Source of the DNA: Lacrimispora amygdalina
GTDB taxonomy: Bacteria; Bacillota; Clostridia; Lachnospirales; Lachnospiraceae
Length of the DNA stretch: 64,000 bases
NCBI RefSeq assembly: GCF_900205965.1
Contig: NZ_OAOF01000005.1
Span: forward strand, 1 to 64,000
Reading direction: 5' to 3'
Shown: positions 43,777 through 52,647 of the stretch, piece by piece
How the letters are laid out: every line of letters starts with the position of its first letter
Position numbering within the stretch: position 1 is the first letter of the stretch
Notes under the pieces: model-generated
Told to the model about the DNA's origin: nothing
The model's database searches: none
The model's input: the letters and a program-made list of their open reading frames with translations, nothing else
Made by a program: the position numbers and the translations under genes

Positions 43777-43820
43777 AAGCGGGAGACTGGAATCAGTAAC
43801 GATCCGTTTTCCCGCTTTTT
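43777..43820. terminator. Terminator between sbcC and the XRE gene
   Basis: An 8-bp stem (AAGCGGGA at 43777-43784 with 43810-43817) and T-run sit between convergent genes. Confidence 0.6.
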
Positions 43821-43826
43821 CTGCCG

Positions 43827-44147
43827 CTATTTTTTTAACTTTTTCTGACCTTCTAAAAGAAGGTTAAACAGATTGTCAAAGTCCTGGTCTTTTAATGGCG
43901 TCAGTTCTGACATCAGTTTATGAAGCAGGAGAGGATTTGCATTTTCTTCATCAAAAAACTCCCCTGGAGATATCCCGAAAAATTCACAGATCAATAGAAC
44001 GTGTTCCATAGACGGTGTGGTATTCTTTGATTCTATATCACTGATGTAATTATCCGCCTGTCCCAGCAAAAGACTCATCTCAGTGGCTGATATCCCCTTT
44101 TTTGTCCGAAGCTGTTTCAGTCTTATCGGTATGTAACTTTCATCCAT
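43827..44147 (-). CDS. XRE-family transcriptional regulator, 106 aa
   Basis: The protein has a Cro/CI-type helix-turn-helix at residues 9-63: LRTKKGISATEMSLLLGQAD, then YISDIESKNTTPSMEHVLLI. A short C-terminal segment follows, ending EGQKKLKK. It is a small DNA-binding protein with no obvious partner. Its target is unknown; it does not sit in an evident phage region. Confidence 0.88.
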   Translation of the reverse strand: MDESYIPIRLKQLRTKKGISATEMSLLLGQADNYISDIESKNTTPSMEHVLLICEFFGISPGEFFDEENANPLLLHKLMSELTPLKDQDFDNLFNLLLEGQKKLKK

Positions 44148-44245
44148 TCGTAACTTTCTCCTTTACAAAAACTCAATATTACAATTATAAAAGACGATTG
44201 GTCATGATTCAATAGATAACAGACATTTCTTTTAATATAATTTTA

Positions 44246-45124
44246 TTACGATAATATTTGACTTGATTTATATATATTTACTACAGTTACTCCAGTATTA
44301 ATAAATTTTGGACCTGTATCAAATCCCTTTAATGATGCAACTGCCTGGGCCATACCCAGATAGCCCATTGTAAATGGATTTTGTATCAAAACAGCTTTTA
44401 TTGTATTATCTCTTATCATTTCCTGAATTATCTGTGTGATATCAAATCCAATACCGATAATATTTGTGTCATATTCTCTCAAAGCATATCCCATCCCTAA
44501 CGTAGATCCTTCATTCGTTGAAAAAACACCAACAAGATTGGGATTGTCTCTTATATATTTTTCCGTTGCTTGTTTTGCTAACTCCGGGTCACCATTCGTA
44601 TATATTGTATCCAATATCTGATATCTGCCAAACAATTTAAAATAATCGCGAAATCCTATTTCCCGATTTACAGTCGTTCTGTTTTCCGGTGTTACCCCAA
44701 TGATTCCTATTAAACCATAAGTGACACCAATTGCCTCTAATTCGTAAAACATATTTTCTCCAGCTAACTTACCAGCTGTATAATTATCTGTAGCTAAAGT
44801 TATGACTGCTTCTTCAAACGCTGGTGCATCAACATAAATAATTTTTACCCCCTTCGCTTTCGCTTCTTCCACTGGTTCGGAAATCTTTAAAGGATCACTA
44901 GCCGCTAACATGATTGCATCTGCTCCCGCTGCTACGGCATTATTAAATATTTGAATTTGTTTATTTACATCTCTCGTTAAGGGGGCGTCCCATTCATATG
45001 TAACACCTAACATAGCAGCCATTTCTCTGGCACCATTATCCATAACCATCCAGAATTGATCACTTCTATCCATGGTTATTAAATAAATATTATAATTATC
45101 ATTTACTATATGGTTCAATTCCAC
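44246..45124 (-). CDS. Periplasmic-binding-protein-like sugar-binding protein without signal peptide
   Basis: The 292-residue protein covers a whole family-4 periplasmic-binding domain (ribose/galactose type): YLITMDRSDQFWMVMDNGAR, AGADAIMLAASDPLKISEPV, KIIYVDAPAFEE, then GVFSTNEGSTLGMGYALREY. Such proteins are normally exported or lipid-anchored, or fused to a LacI DNA-binding domain. Here the GTG start, with AGGAGAT just upstream, leaves neither a signal peptide nor a helix-turn-helix. It could be a cytoplasmic sugar sensor, or a gene that has lost its 5' end. No transporter genes are near. Confidence 0.75.
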   Translation of the reverse strand: MELNHIVNDNYNIYLITMDRSDQFWMVMDNGAREMAAMLGVTYEWDAPLTRDVNKQIQIFNNAVAAGADAIMLAASDPLKISEPVEEAKAKGVKIIYVDAPAFEEAVITLATDNYTAGKLAGENMFYELEAIGVTYGLIGIIGVTPENRTTVNREIGFRDYFKLFGRYQILDTIYTNGDPELAKQATEKYIRDNPNLVGVFSTNEGSTLGMGYALREYDTNIIGIGFDITQIIQEMIRDNTIKAVLIQNPFTMGYLGMAQAVASLKGFDTGPKFINTGVTVVNIYKSSQILS

Positions 45125-45331
45125 ATCATCTCCTATATTATGAATATAGATTTACCATGTGAAGGAGATTTCGATAATAGTATTATTACTATTCAATAAT
45201 CCTGTGGCATGGATATTCAAATATATGCGTGGAAGGGTTCTTAATATTACTTTATTATGATTTATATGTAATTCCCACCCACTCCCTATAATTCATTTAA
45301 TAAAGGAATGGACGAAACAAATGTTTTGTTT

Positions 45332-45337
45332 TATAAT
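45332..45337 (+). promoter_or_regulatory. Candidate -10 of the ThyX-like/DHFR pair
   Basis: TATAAT at 45332-45337 with TGGACG (45309-45314) at 17 bp lies 47 bp before the first gene. The stretch 45125-45308 shows nothing else recognisable. Confidence 0.4.
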
Positions 45338-45384
45338 GGATGGGACTATGAAACAGGGAATCCGCAGTTAGAAAGGAAGATACC

Positions 45385-46008
45385 ATGTTAAAGTGTGAAA
45401 AAACCAGTGTTATGAATATAGAAAATGCCATTCGGGGTGCAAGAAATCCCATGAACAGCTGGGACCGTATGGATAGTGAATACAATGAACAGGGCGAATA
45501 CATACTTGGACCAAACGATCTGGGACTTGCCAGACGCTTAAGAAAGGCCGGAAGCGACCATAGAAAGTTTATACGCCAGATTTTTGTCTCCGTAGATGTA
45601 ACGGCACCTTTATACTGGTGGAAGGAATACGATACCTATAAAGTATCTACCGTAGCCAATTCCACAAGCACTATGCATAAGATTCATTCAAAACCATTTG
45701 GTATTGAGGACTTTAGCCATGATCATATGACAGAACGAACGCTTGCTTTTATGGGAACGGTTGTGGAAGAACTGGAAAAGATCCGTCTGCGTTATATTAA
45801 GACAAAGAATAAAGAAGACTGGTATGATATGATCCAGCTCCTGCCCTCCAGCTATAACCAGATGCGCACCTGTACATTAAATTATGAATCTTTAATCAAT
45901 ATCTATTTTGCCAGAAGAGGGCACAAATTAAAGGAATGGCATACCTTCTGCAGATGGATTGAGGAGTTGCCCTACGCAAAAGAACTGATCCTTGCAGAGG
46001 AAGAATAA
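45385..46008 (+). CDS. ThyX-like (FAD-dependent thymidylate synthase-like) protein
   Basis: The 207-residue protein has AIRGARNPMNSWDRMDSEYN near its start, then RRLRKAGSDHRKFIRQIFVS, APLYWWKEYDTYKVSTVANS, and MIQLLPSSYNQMRTCTLNYE. This resembles a divergent ThyX-like group often found next to dihydrofolate reductase and in phages. The strict RHRxxSxxxxSxRY motif of classical ThyX is not present, so activity is uncertain. It is 15 bp before the DHFR gene, which supports a role in thymidylate or folate metabolism. Family call is from recognition only. Confidence 0.5.
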   Translation: MLKCEKTSVMNIENAIRGARNPMNSWDRMDSEYNEQGEYILGPNDLGLARRLRKAGSDHRKFIRQIFVSVDVTAPLYWWKEYDTYKVSTVANSTSTMHKIHSKPFGIEDFSHDHMTERTLAFMGTVVEELEKIRLRYIKTKNKEDWYDMIQLLPSSYNQMRTCTLNYESLINIYFARRGHKLKEWHTFCRWIEELPYAKELILAEEE

Positions 46009-46023
46009 AAGGTGGACAGGCAT

Positions 46024-46530
46024 ATGAATTTAATTGTTGCAGCAGATAAAAACTGGTCGATAGGGAACCAGGGACAGCTTCTGGTATCCATACCGGAGGA
46101 TAAACGATTGTTCCGGGAGGAAACTCTTGGAAAGATTATTATTATGGGACGCAGGACATTAGAGAGTCTTCCGGGTAAACAGCCGTTATACGGAAGAACC
46201 AACATCGTTCTTACCAGAAATCCTGACTATCAGGTGAAAGGTGCTGTGATCTGCCACAGTCTGTCAGAGGTGATGGAAGAACTTAATAAATATCCGGAAA
46301 AAGAATGTTTCGTTATTGGAGGACAAAGCATCTATGAGCAGTTTCTTCCTTATTGTGATACAGCTCATGTGACGTTTATTGATTATACTTACAGCGCCGA
46401 TACCCAATTCCCGGATCTGGATAAGGATCCATGCTGGGAGATGACTGCAGAAAGTGAAGAACAGACATACTTTGATTTGTGTTATACGTTCCGAATGTAT
46501 AAAAGAACGGGTCAATCGATAAAAAAGTAA
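46024..46530 (+). CDS. folA: Dihydrofolate reductase
   Basis: The 168-residue enzyme starts NLIVAADKNWSIGNQGQLLV. It has the NADPH-binding IIMGRRTLESLPG and the late segment ECFVIGGQSIYEQFLPYCDT. It reduces dihydrofolate for thymidylate, purine and methionine synthesis. ATG 46024 fits the AGGTGG site better than GTG 46012. It is co-transcribed with the ThyX-like gene. Confidence 0.95.
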   Translation: MNLIVAADKNWSIGNQGQLLVSIPEDKRLFREETLGKIIIMGRRTLESLPGKQPLYGRTNIVLTRNPDYQVKGAVICHSLSEVMEELNKYPEKECFVIGGQSIYEQFLPYCDTAHVTFIDYTYSADTQFPDLDKDPCWEMTAESEEQTYFDLCYTFRMYKRTGQSIKK

Positions 46531-46664
46531 TGATATTTATCGAATTATATTGTCTTTGACCCTTAAAAATGATAAGATAAACCGAGTACCATTTCACCTG
46601 ATTGTCAGGAAGGCTTTCAGGAACGGTGCATAGGTATATTCACGAAGACATTAGGAGGATGAAG

Positions 46665-47555
46665 ATGTACAGGATTTTAAAAGCAGAGATGTTAGCTGAC
46701 AAGATCTATCTGATGGATGTGGAAGCACCCCGGATTGCCAAAGCCTGCCAGCCTGGAGAGTTTGTTATCGTAAAGATGGATGACAGAGGAGAGCGGATTC
46801 CGCTTACAATCTGTGATTATAATCGTGATAAGGGAACCATTACCATAGTATTTCAGACAGTGGGTGCCAGCACGGAAAAGATGGCCGATTTAAAAACGGG
46901 TGACAGCTTTGAGGATGTAGTAGGACCTTTGGGCAACGCATCAGAATTTGTAACAGAAGATTTAGAAGAAGTAAAGAAAAGAAAGTATTTATTTGTAGCC
47001 GGCGGTGTGGGAACTGCTCCTGTATATCCACAGGTGAAATGGATGAAGGAACACGGAATTTCCGTTGATGTGATCATGGGTTCAAAGACAAAGGATTTAT
47101 TAATTCTGGAAGATGCCATGAGAGAACAGGCCGGTAATTTATATGTGACCACAGATGACGGTTCCTACGAAAGAAAAGGAATGGTTACCGAAGTAATTAA
47201 GGATCTGGTGGTAAATCAGGGAAAACAGTATGATGTCTGTGTTGCCATCGGCCCCATGATTATGATGAAGTTTACCTGTCTCATGACAAAGGAGCTGGGT
47301 ATTCCTACGGTTGTCAGCTTAAACCCTGTTATGGTGGACGGAACTGGAATGTGCGGAGCCTGCCGTATTACTGTAGGGGATGAAGTCAAATTTGCCTGTG
47401 TGGACGGACCGGAATTCGACGGCCATAAAGTGAATTTTGACGAAGCCATGAAGCGTCAGATGATGTATAAGAGCGAAGAGGGACGTGCGATCTTAAAGTC
47501 CCGGGAAGGCGATACTCATCATGGCGGCTGCGGAATGTGTGGAGGTGACAACTAA
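46665..47555 (+). CDS. NfnA-type FAD/NAD-binding subunit
   Basis: The 296-residue protein is of the ferredoxin-NADP reductase/dihydroorotate dehydrogenase electron-transfer type. The FAD domain has ERIPLTICDYNRDKGTITIV. The NAD domain has LFVAGGVGTAPVYPQVKWM. A 2Fe-2S site is near the end: GTGMCGACRITVGDEVKFAC, and a final CGMCGGDN. With the next gene it should form NfnAB, which couples NADH, NADPH and ferredoxin by electron bifurcation. ATG 46665 follows TAGGAGGATGA. Confidence 0.88.
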   Translation: MYRILKAEMLADKIYLMDVEAPRIAKACQPGEFVIVKMDDRGERIPLTICDYNRDKGTITIVFQTVGASTEKMADLKTGDSFEDVVGPLGNASEFVTEDLEEVKKRKYLFVAGGVGTAPVYPQVKWMKEHGISVDVIMGSKTKDLLILEDAMREQAGNLYVTTDDGSYERKGMVTEVIKDLVVNQGKQYDVCVAIGPMIMMKFTCLMTKELGIPTVVSLNPVMVDGTGMCGACRITVGDEVKFACVDGPEFDGHKVNFDEAMKRQMMYKSEEGRAILKSREGDTHHGGCGMCGGDN

Positions 47556-48943
47556 TGGACGTTTTAAAGAAAGTACCAGTCAGAGAACAGGATCCTAAAG
47601 TGAGAGCAACAAACTTTGAAGAGGTTTGTCTTGGATATAATGAAGAAGAAGCGAGAGAAGAAGCCAGCCGCTGTATTCAGTGCAAAAATCCAAAATGCGT
47701 AAAGGGCTGCCCGGTATCCATTAATATTCCGGGATTTATTAAGGAAGTGGAACAGGGCAATATCGAGGAAGCTGCAAAAGTGATTGCAAAATCCTCCGCG
47801 CTGCCCGCTGTATGCGGCCGTGTATGTCCTCAGGAAAGCCAGTGTGAAGGCCAGTGTATCCGCGGAATTAAGGGAGAGCCGGTTTCCATCGGTAAACTGG
47901 AGCGTTTTGTTGCAGACTGGTCCAGAGAGCATGGAATTGTACCGGAGGCACCTGAAAAAACCAACGGCAAGAAGGTGGCAGTGATCGGTTCCGGTCCTTC
48001 CGGCCTTACCTGCGCAGGTGATCTTGCAAAGCTTGGATACGAAGTTACCATATTTGAAGCTCTTCATGAGCCGGGCGGTGTACTTACATACGGTATTCCG
48101 GAATTCCGCCTTCCAAAAGAAGGAGTGGTACAGCCGGAGATCGACAATGTGAGAAAGCTGGGCGTTAAGATTGAAACCAATGTGATTGTAGGAAAATCTG
48201 TGACTATAGATGAACTTCTTGATGAAGAAGGATTCCAGGCCGTGTTTATCGGCTCCGGAGCCGGACTTCCGATGTTTATGGGAATTCCGGGAGAGAATGC
48301 AAACGGTGTGTTCTCTGCCAATGAGTACTTAACCAGAAGCAATTTAATGAAAGCATTCCGCGATGATTACGACACTCCGATCGTAGCCGGTAAGAAGGTG
48401 GCAGTTGTTGGCGGCGGCAACGTTGCGATGGACGCAGCTAGAACTGCTCTCCGCCTTGGCGCTGAGGTGCACGTTGTCTACAGACGAAGTGAGGCTGAGC
48501 TTCCTGCCAGAGCGGAGGAAGTACATCACGCAAAAGAAGAAGGAATTATATTTGATCTTCTGACGAATCCAGTTGAGATTCTCACCGATGAGAAGGGCTG
48601 GGTAAGCGGAATGAAATGTATCAGAATGGAACTTGGAGAACCGGATGCTTCCGGCAGAAGAAGACCTGTAGAGGTAAAAGGATCTGAATTTGTCATTGAT
48701 GTAGATACTGTCATCATGTCATTGGGAACATCCCCTAATCCTTTAATATCCAATACCACCAGGGGACTGGATATTAATAAGCGCAGATGTATCATTGCGG
48801 AGGAAACTACAGGAAAGACCAGTAAAGAAGGCGTATATGCCGGAGGAGATGCAGTGACAGGAGCTGCAACTGTAATTCTGGCCATGGAAGCCGGACGTGC
48901 CGGCGCAAGAGGAATTGACGAATATCTTTCTGCCAGGGATTAA
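47555..48943 (+). CDS. NfnB-type / GltD-like oxidoreductase
   Basis: The 462-residue protein is of the glutamate synthase small-subunit family. N-terminal 4Fe-4S motifs are ASRCIQCKNPKCVKGCPVSI and GRVCPQESQCEGQC. The FAD site is KVAVIGSGPSGLTCAGDLAK, the NADP site is KVAVVGGGNVAMDAARTALR, and the C-terminal site is GVYAGGDAVTGAATVILAME. The start overlaps the previous stop by 1 bp. Pairing with the FAD/NAD subunit favours NfnB over a glutamate synthase subunit, since no large GltB gene is present. Confidence 0.9.
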   Translation: MDVLKKVPVREQDPKVRATNFEEVCLGYNEEEAREEASRCIQCKNPKCVKGCPVSINIPGFIKEVEQGNIEEAAKVIAKSSALPAVCGRVCPQESQCEGQCIRGIKGEPVSIGKLERFVADWSREHGIVPEAPEKTNGKKVAVIGSGPSGLTCAGDLAKLGYEVTIFEALHEPGGVLTYGIPEFRLPKEGVVQPEIDNVRKLGVKIETNVIVGKSVTIDELLDEEGFQAVFIGSGAGLPMFMGIPGENANGVFSANEYLTRSNLMKAFRDDYDTPIVAGKKVAVVGGGNVAMDAARTALRLGAEVHVVYRRSEAELPARAEEVHHAKEEGIIFDLLTNPVEILTDEKGWVSGMKCIRMELGEPDASGRRRPVEVKGSEFVIDVDTVIMSLGTSPNPLISNTTRGLDINKRRCIIAEETTGKTSKEGVYAGGDAVTGAATVILAMEAGRAGARGIDEYLSARD

Positions 48944-48954
48944 TCCGGACAGAG

Positions 48955-48984
48955 AAGGGCTGCCGCTAAGCCGGCAGCCCTTTT
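48955..48984 (+). terminator. Terminator after the Nfn pair
   Basis: An 11-bp stem (AAGGGCTGCCG at 48955-48965 with 48972-48982), 6-nt loop and TT tail. Confidence 0.8.
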
Positions 48985-49003
48985 GAGACGGAGAAAACAA
49001 TAG

Positions 49004-50368
49004 ATGAATAAAAAAGTAGATTTACTAAAAGGACATATATTTACTTCTTTGACGGAGCTGGCGCTTCCAATTATGATCTCCGCACTGATTCAGATGGCTT
49101 ACAATCTGACAGATATGGCATGGATCGGCATCGCCGGTGCGCCGGCAGTGGCGGCGGTGGGAGCAGGCGGAATGTATGTCTGGCTCTCTCAGGGAGTTGT
49201 GGCACTGGCTAAAATGGGCGGACAGGTAAAGGTTGCCCATGCCCTTGGCGGAGACAGGAAAGAGGAAGCAGCAGTTTATGCATCAGGAGCCCTTCAGCTA
49301 GGTCTTCTGTTTTCCGTACTTTTTGGAGGGCTGTGTATATTTGGAGCAAAACCACTGATCGGTTTTTTTGGACTGAGTGACAGTCTGATTATGGAGAATG
49401 CCCGGACGTATTTAAGGATTACCTGCGGTTTAATTGTATTTTCTTTTATGAATGTAATACTGACTGGTATTCTCACAGCCATGGGGGACAGCAGAACCCC
49501 TTTAAAGGCCAATACAATAGGAATGGTTTTGAATATGATTCTGGATCCTTTTTTGATTTTCGGAGCAGGACCGGTGAAAGGTTTTGGAGTAGGCGGGGCA
49601 GCAGCAGCCACGGTAATAGCGCAGGCAGTTGTTTTTCTCGTATTTTTAATAGCTATCCGCAAAGACAGGCTGGTATTTGATAAGGTACGTCTTATCCAGA
49701 AGGTCCCCGCAGATTTTATAGTATCCATGATCAGGATTGGATTCCCGGCTTCTGTTCAGAATTTAATTTATACCAGTATTTCCATGATAATCACCCGGTT
49801 TGTGGCAGAATTCGGCGATGCGGCTGTGGCGGTACTCCGTGTAGGAGGGCAGATTGAATCCATCTCATGGATGACTGCAGATGGATTTGCAGGTGCTATT
49901 AATTCATTTGTGGGACAGAATTATGGGGCAAAGCAGTACACAAGAGTGAAAAAGGGATATTTTACTGCAGCAGCAGTGATGTTTTTCTGGGGTATATTTT
50001 GTACCTTTTTGCTGATTGTTTTCCCGAAGCAGATATTCGGACTTTTCATACATGAGTCAGATGTGATTCCAATGGGAGTGCATTATCTGGTTATCCTGGG
50101 AGTGAGCCAGATGTTCATGTGTGTGGAACTTACAACGGTAGGTGCATTATCGGGACTTGGAAAGACTTTATTAAGCTCAGTAATCAGCATTGTATTTACT
50201 TCAGCCAGGATTCCCCTCGCCATGCTTTTAGGCAGTACAGTTCTGGGACTGGACGGAATCTGGTGGGCTTTTTCCATATCCAGTATCCTGAAGGGGATTT
50301 TGTTTTTCCTGTGTTTTATCATCGTATCCAGGAGGCTTAATGTCTGTCAGGAGAAATCTTTTTTATAA
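49004..50368 (+). CDS. MATE family efflux transporter
   Basis: The 454-residue membrane protein has twelve predicted helices in two halves. Its first half contains PIMISALIQMAYNLTDMAWI, and the second has GFPASVQNLIYTSISMIITR and DGFAGAINSFVGQNYGAKQY, both typical of MATE cation-coupled drug exporters. It stands alone after a terminator; substrate unknown. Confidence 0.92.
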   Translation: MNKKVDLLKGHIFTSLTELALPIMISALIQMAYNLTDMAWIGIAGAPAVAAVGAGGMYVWLSQGVVALAKMGGQVKVAHALGGDRKEEAAVYASGALQLGLLFSVLFGGLCIFGAKPLIGFFGLSDSLIMENARTYLRITCGLIVFSFMNVILTGILTAMGDSRTPLKANTIGMVLNMILDPFLIFGAGPVKGFGVGGAAAATVIAQAVVFLVFLIAIRKDRLVFDKVRLIQKVPADFIVSMIRIGFPASVQNLIYTSISMIITRFVAEFGDAAVAVLRVGGQIESISWMTADGFAGAINSFVGQNYGAKQYTRVKKGYFTAAAVMFFWGIFCTFLLIVFPKQIFGLFIHESDVIPMGVHYLVILGVSQMFMCVELTTVGALSGLGKTLLSSVISIVFTSARIPLAMLLGSTVLGLDGIWWAFSISSILKGILFFLCFIIVSRRLNVCQEKSFL

Positions 50369-50454
50369 ATTTATAATTTGGACTTGAATTTTACCCTCTG
50401 TTTACGTTAACATAGAGGTAGGTTAAAGATAGAAAAAATGCAAAGGAACTGACG

Positions 50455-51699
50455 ATGAAACGAAAAGTACAGATTATATATCATAAATATGCGGGATTAC
50501 TTCGCAGGCTGTTCTGTGGTGTAATGGTAAGTGCCATGGTCTGCACACAGACTGTTCCGGTCTTTGCAACGTCAAAGGCAGAAAAGGAAAAGCAGGAAGC
50601 TCAGAAGAAACTGAATGAGGCTAATAAAAAGGCGCAGGAAGCGGAACATAATAAAAGTGCAGCGCAGAATCAGGTATCTAAGCTTACCAAAGATTTAACA
50701 GCTCTTTTATCGGATATTAAGATACTGGAAAATGATATGGCAAATAAGGAAAAGGAAATCAAACAGGCCGAATCGGATTACCAGGAAGCGAAAAAAGAGG
50801 AAGAAAAGCAGTATATTGCCATGAAAAAAAGAATCCAGTATATGTATGAGAAGGGTGATACCCAATATCTGGATATTTTTCTACAGGTAAAGGATATGTC
50901 TGATCTGCTTAATAAAGCGGAATACGTGGAAGATATCTATACATACGACCGGAAGATGCTTGTGAAATTCCAGGAGACGAAGCAGCAGGTAGCGGATTAT
51001 AAGTCTGATCTGGAAGAGGACAAGAATGAGATGGAAGTGATGGAGCTGGAGTATAAGGATCAGAAGAAACAGCTGGAAACGCTCATTGCAACCAAGAAAA
51101 AAGAAGTCAGCAATTTTGACAGCCAGCTGGCTACGGCTAAGAAGGATGCAGATCTCTATGCACAGACGGTAGCGAAAAAGAATGAAGAGATCCGTAAGGC
51201 AAAGGAAGAGGAAGCGAGAAAAATAGCTGAACAGGCGAGAAAAAAGGCTGAAGAGGATGCAAGGAAAAAGGCCGCTTCTAACAAAGGAGGCCGCAGTTCC
51301 AGCAAAACTAATAAATATTCCGGTCCTAACGCGTCTAAGAGCAGCGGCGGAACTGTTCAGGGAAGGGCGGTTGCAGATTACGGTCTGCAGTTTGTGGGGA
51401 ACCCCTATGTGTTTGGAGGAACCAGCCTGACCAATGGAACTGACTGTTCCGGATTTGTGCAGTCTGTGTACAGGCATTTCGGATATTCTCTGCCCAGAAG
51501 CTCTTCCGAGCAGCGCTCTGCAGGAACCGAGGTCTCTTATTCGGATGCCCAGCCGGGAGATTTGATCTGTTATGCAGGTCATATCGGGATCTATATCGGG
51601 AACGGCCAGATTGTTCATGCCAGTTCTCCCGCTACCGGTATCAAGGTTGGTACGGCTACCTATCGTACCATATTGTCGGTAAGAAGAGTGATACAGTAA
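50455..51699 (+). CDS. Secreted NlpC/P60 peptidoglycan hydrolase with coiled coil
   Basis: The 414-residue protein has a signal peptide (about 1-38, ending PVFATSKA). A long coiled coil (about 40-270) is of the PcsB/CwlO type. An Ala/Ser/Lys linker and a C-terminal NlpC/P60 domain follow: Cys in GTDCSGFVQSVYRHFGYSLP, His in YAGHIGIYIGNG, third residue in IVHASSPATG. It cleaves stem-peptide bonds; the coiled coil usually keeps such enzymes under control of a division-linked ABC system. Confidence 0.93.
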   Translation: MKRKVQIIYHKYAGLLRRLFCGVMVSAMVCTQTVPVFATSKAEKEKQEAQKKLNEANKKAQEAEHNKSAAQNQVSKLTKDLTALLSDIKILENDMANKEKEIKQAESDYQEAKKEEEKQYIAMKKRIQYMYEKGDTQYLDIFLQVKDMSDLLNKAEYVEDIYTYDRKMLVKFQETKQQVADYKSDLEEDKNEMEVMELEYKDQKKQLETLIATKKKEVSNFDSQLATAKKDADLYAQTVAKKNEEIRKAKEEEARKIAEQARKKAEEDARKKAASNKGGRSSSKTNKYSGPNASKSSGGTVQGRAVADYGLQFVGNPYVFGGTSLTNGTDCSGFVQSVYRHFGYSLPRSSSEQRSAGTEVSYSDAQPGDLICYAGHIGIYIGNGQIVHASSPATGIKVGTATYRTILSVRRVIQ

Positions 51700-51713
51700 T
51701 TAGTACGCCAGTA

Positions 51714-51752
51714 GGCCGAAGATAGGAAACAGGTCGGTTCCTCTCTTCGGCC
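51714..51752 (+). terminator. Stem-loop after the NlpC/P60 gene
   Basis: A 9-bp stem (GGCCGAAGA at 51714-51722 with 51744-51752) has an additional inner pairing of AGGAAC and GTTCCT type. The tail is only ATTAAATT, so termination may be moderate. Confidence 0.5.
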
Positions 51753-51880
51753 ATTAAATTGTATGGCCTAAAAAACACTTGCGGAATTCGACATAATATG
51801 AGAAAATGATATCAAGTATGATGTGATATAATTAACAAAGTACTTTTCATGATGATTACTTATTTGAAAGGAGTTTTAAC

Positions 51881-52573
51881 ATGATTTATTCACATGAAGT
51901 AGAAGAGATGTGCACAGTAGCACAGGGCGTTCATCACGGCGCTGCTCCAATCCCAGAAGAAGCAAAATGGGTAAAATCAAAAGAAGTTAAAGATATCTCC
52001 GGTCTGACACATGGTGTTGGCTGGTGTGCTCCCCAGCAGGGCGCATGCAAGCTGACTCTTAACGTAAAAGAGGGTATTATTCAGGAAGCATTAGTGGAAA
52101 CTATCGGATGCTCCGGTATGACACACTCTGCTGCTATGGCAGCCGAAATTCTGCCAGGACTGACCGTTTTAGAGGCATTGAATACAGACCTTGTTTGTGA
52201 TGCCATTAATACAGCAATGAGAGAATTATTCTTACAGATCGCATACGGAAGAACCCAGAGTGCATTCTCAGAAGATGGACTTCCGGTTGGTGCAGGTCTG
52301 GAAGATTTAGGAAAAGGTCTTCGTTCCCAGGTTGGTACCATGTATGGAACATTAAAGAAAGGTCCCCGCTATCTGGAAATGGCTGAAGGCTATGTAACCG
52401 GAATCGCTCTGGATGAGGAAGATCAGATCATCGGATATCAGTTCGTAAGCCTTGGTAAGATGACTGACTTCATCAAGAAGGGTGATGATCCCAATACTGC
52501 CTGGGAAAAAGCAAAAGGACAGTACGGCCGTGTAGCGGAAGCTGCAAAGATCATTGACCCAAGACACGAATAA
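51881..52573 (+). CDS. NifU-like iron-sulfur scaffold-type protein, partner of GGGtGRT
   Basis: The 230-residue protein has a NifU/IscU-like N-terminal region with Cys residues in GVGWCAPQQGACKLTL and ETIGCSGMTHSAAMAAEIL, placed as in cluster-scaffold proteins. A unique C-terminal half follows. The ATG has an AAAGGAGTTTT site. It is always encoded with a GGGtGRT protein in clostridial genomes (family knowledge), as here, 74 bp apart. The joint function is not established; assembly of an iron-sulfur cofactor is the natural guess. Confidence 0.75.
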   Translation: MIYSHEVEEMCTVAQGVHHGAAPIPEEAKWVKSKEVKDISGLTHGVGWCAPQQGACKLTLNVKEGIIQEALVETIGCSGMTHSAAMAAEILPGLTVLEALNTDLVCDAINTAMRELFLQIAYGRTQSAFSEDGLPVGAGLEDLGKGLRSQVGTMYGTLKKGPRYLEMAEGYVTGIALDEEDQIIGYQFVSLGKMTDFIKKGDDPNTAWEKAKGQYGRVAEAAKIIDPRHE

Positions 52574-52647
52574 TCGGTCGGCGAAAGCCTGCCGGTATCC
52601 GGTTATGAAAGCGAAGAGATTTGGCCAATAATAAGGAGGACAAGATA

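Noticed and set aside
47564..48067. 167-codon minus-strand frame within the NfnB gene
   Set aside because: Shadow of a strongly conserved coding sequence.
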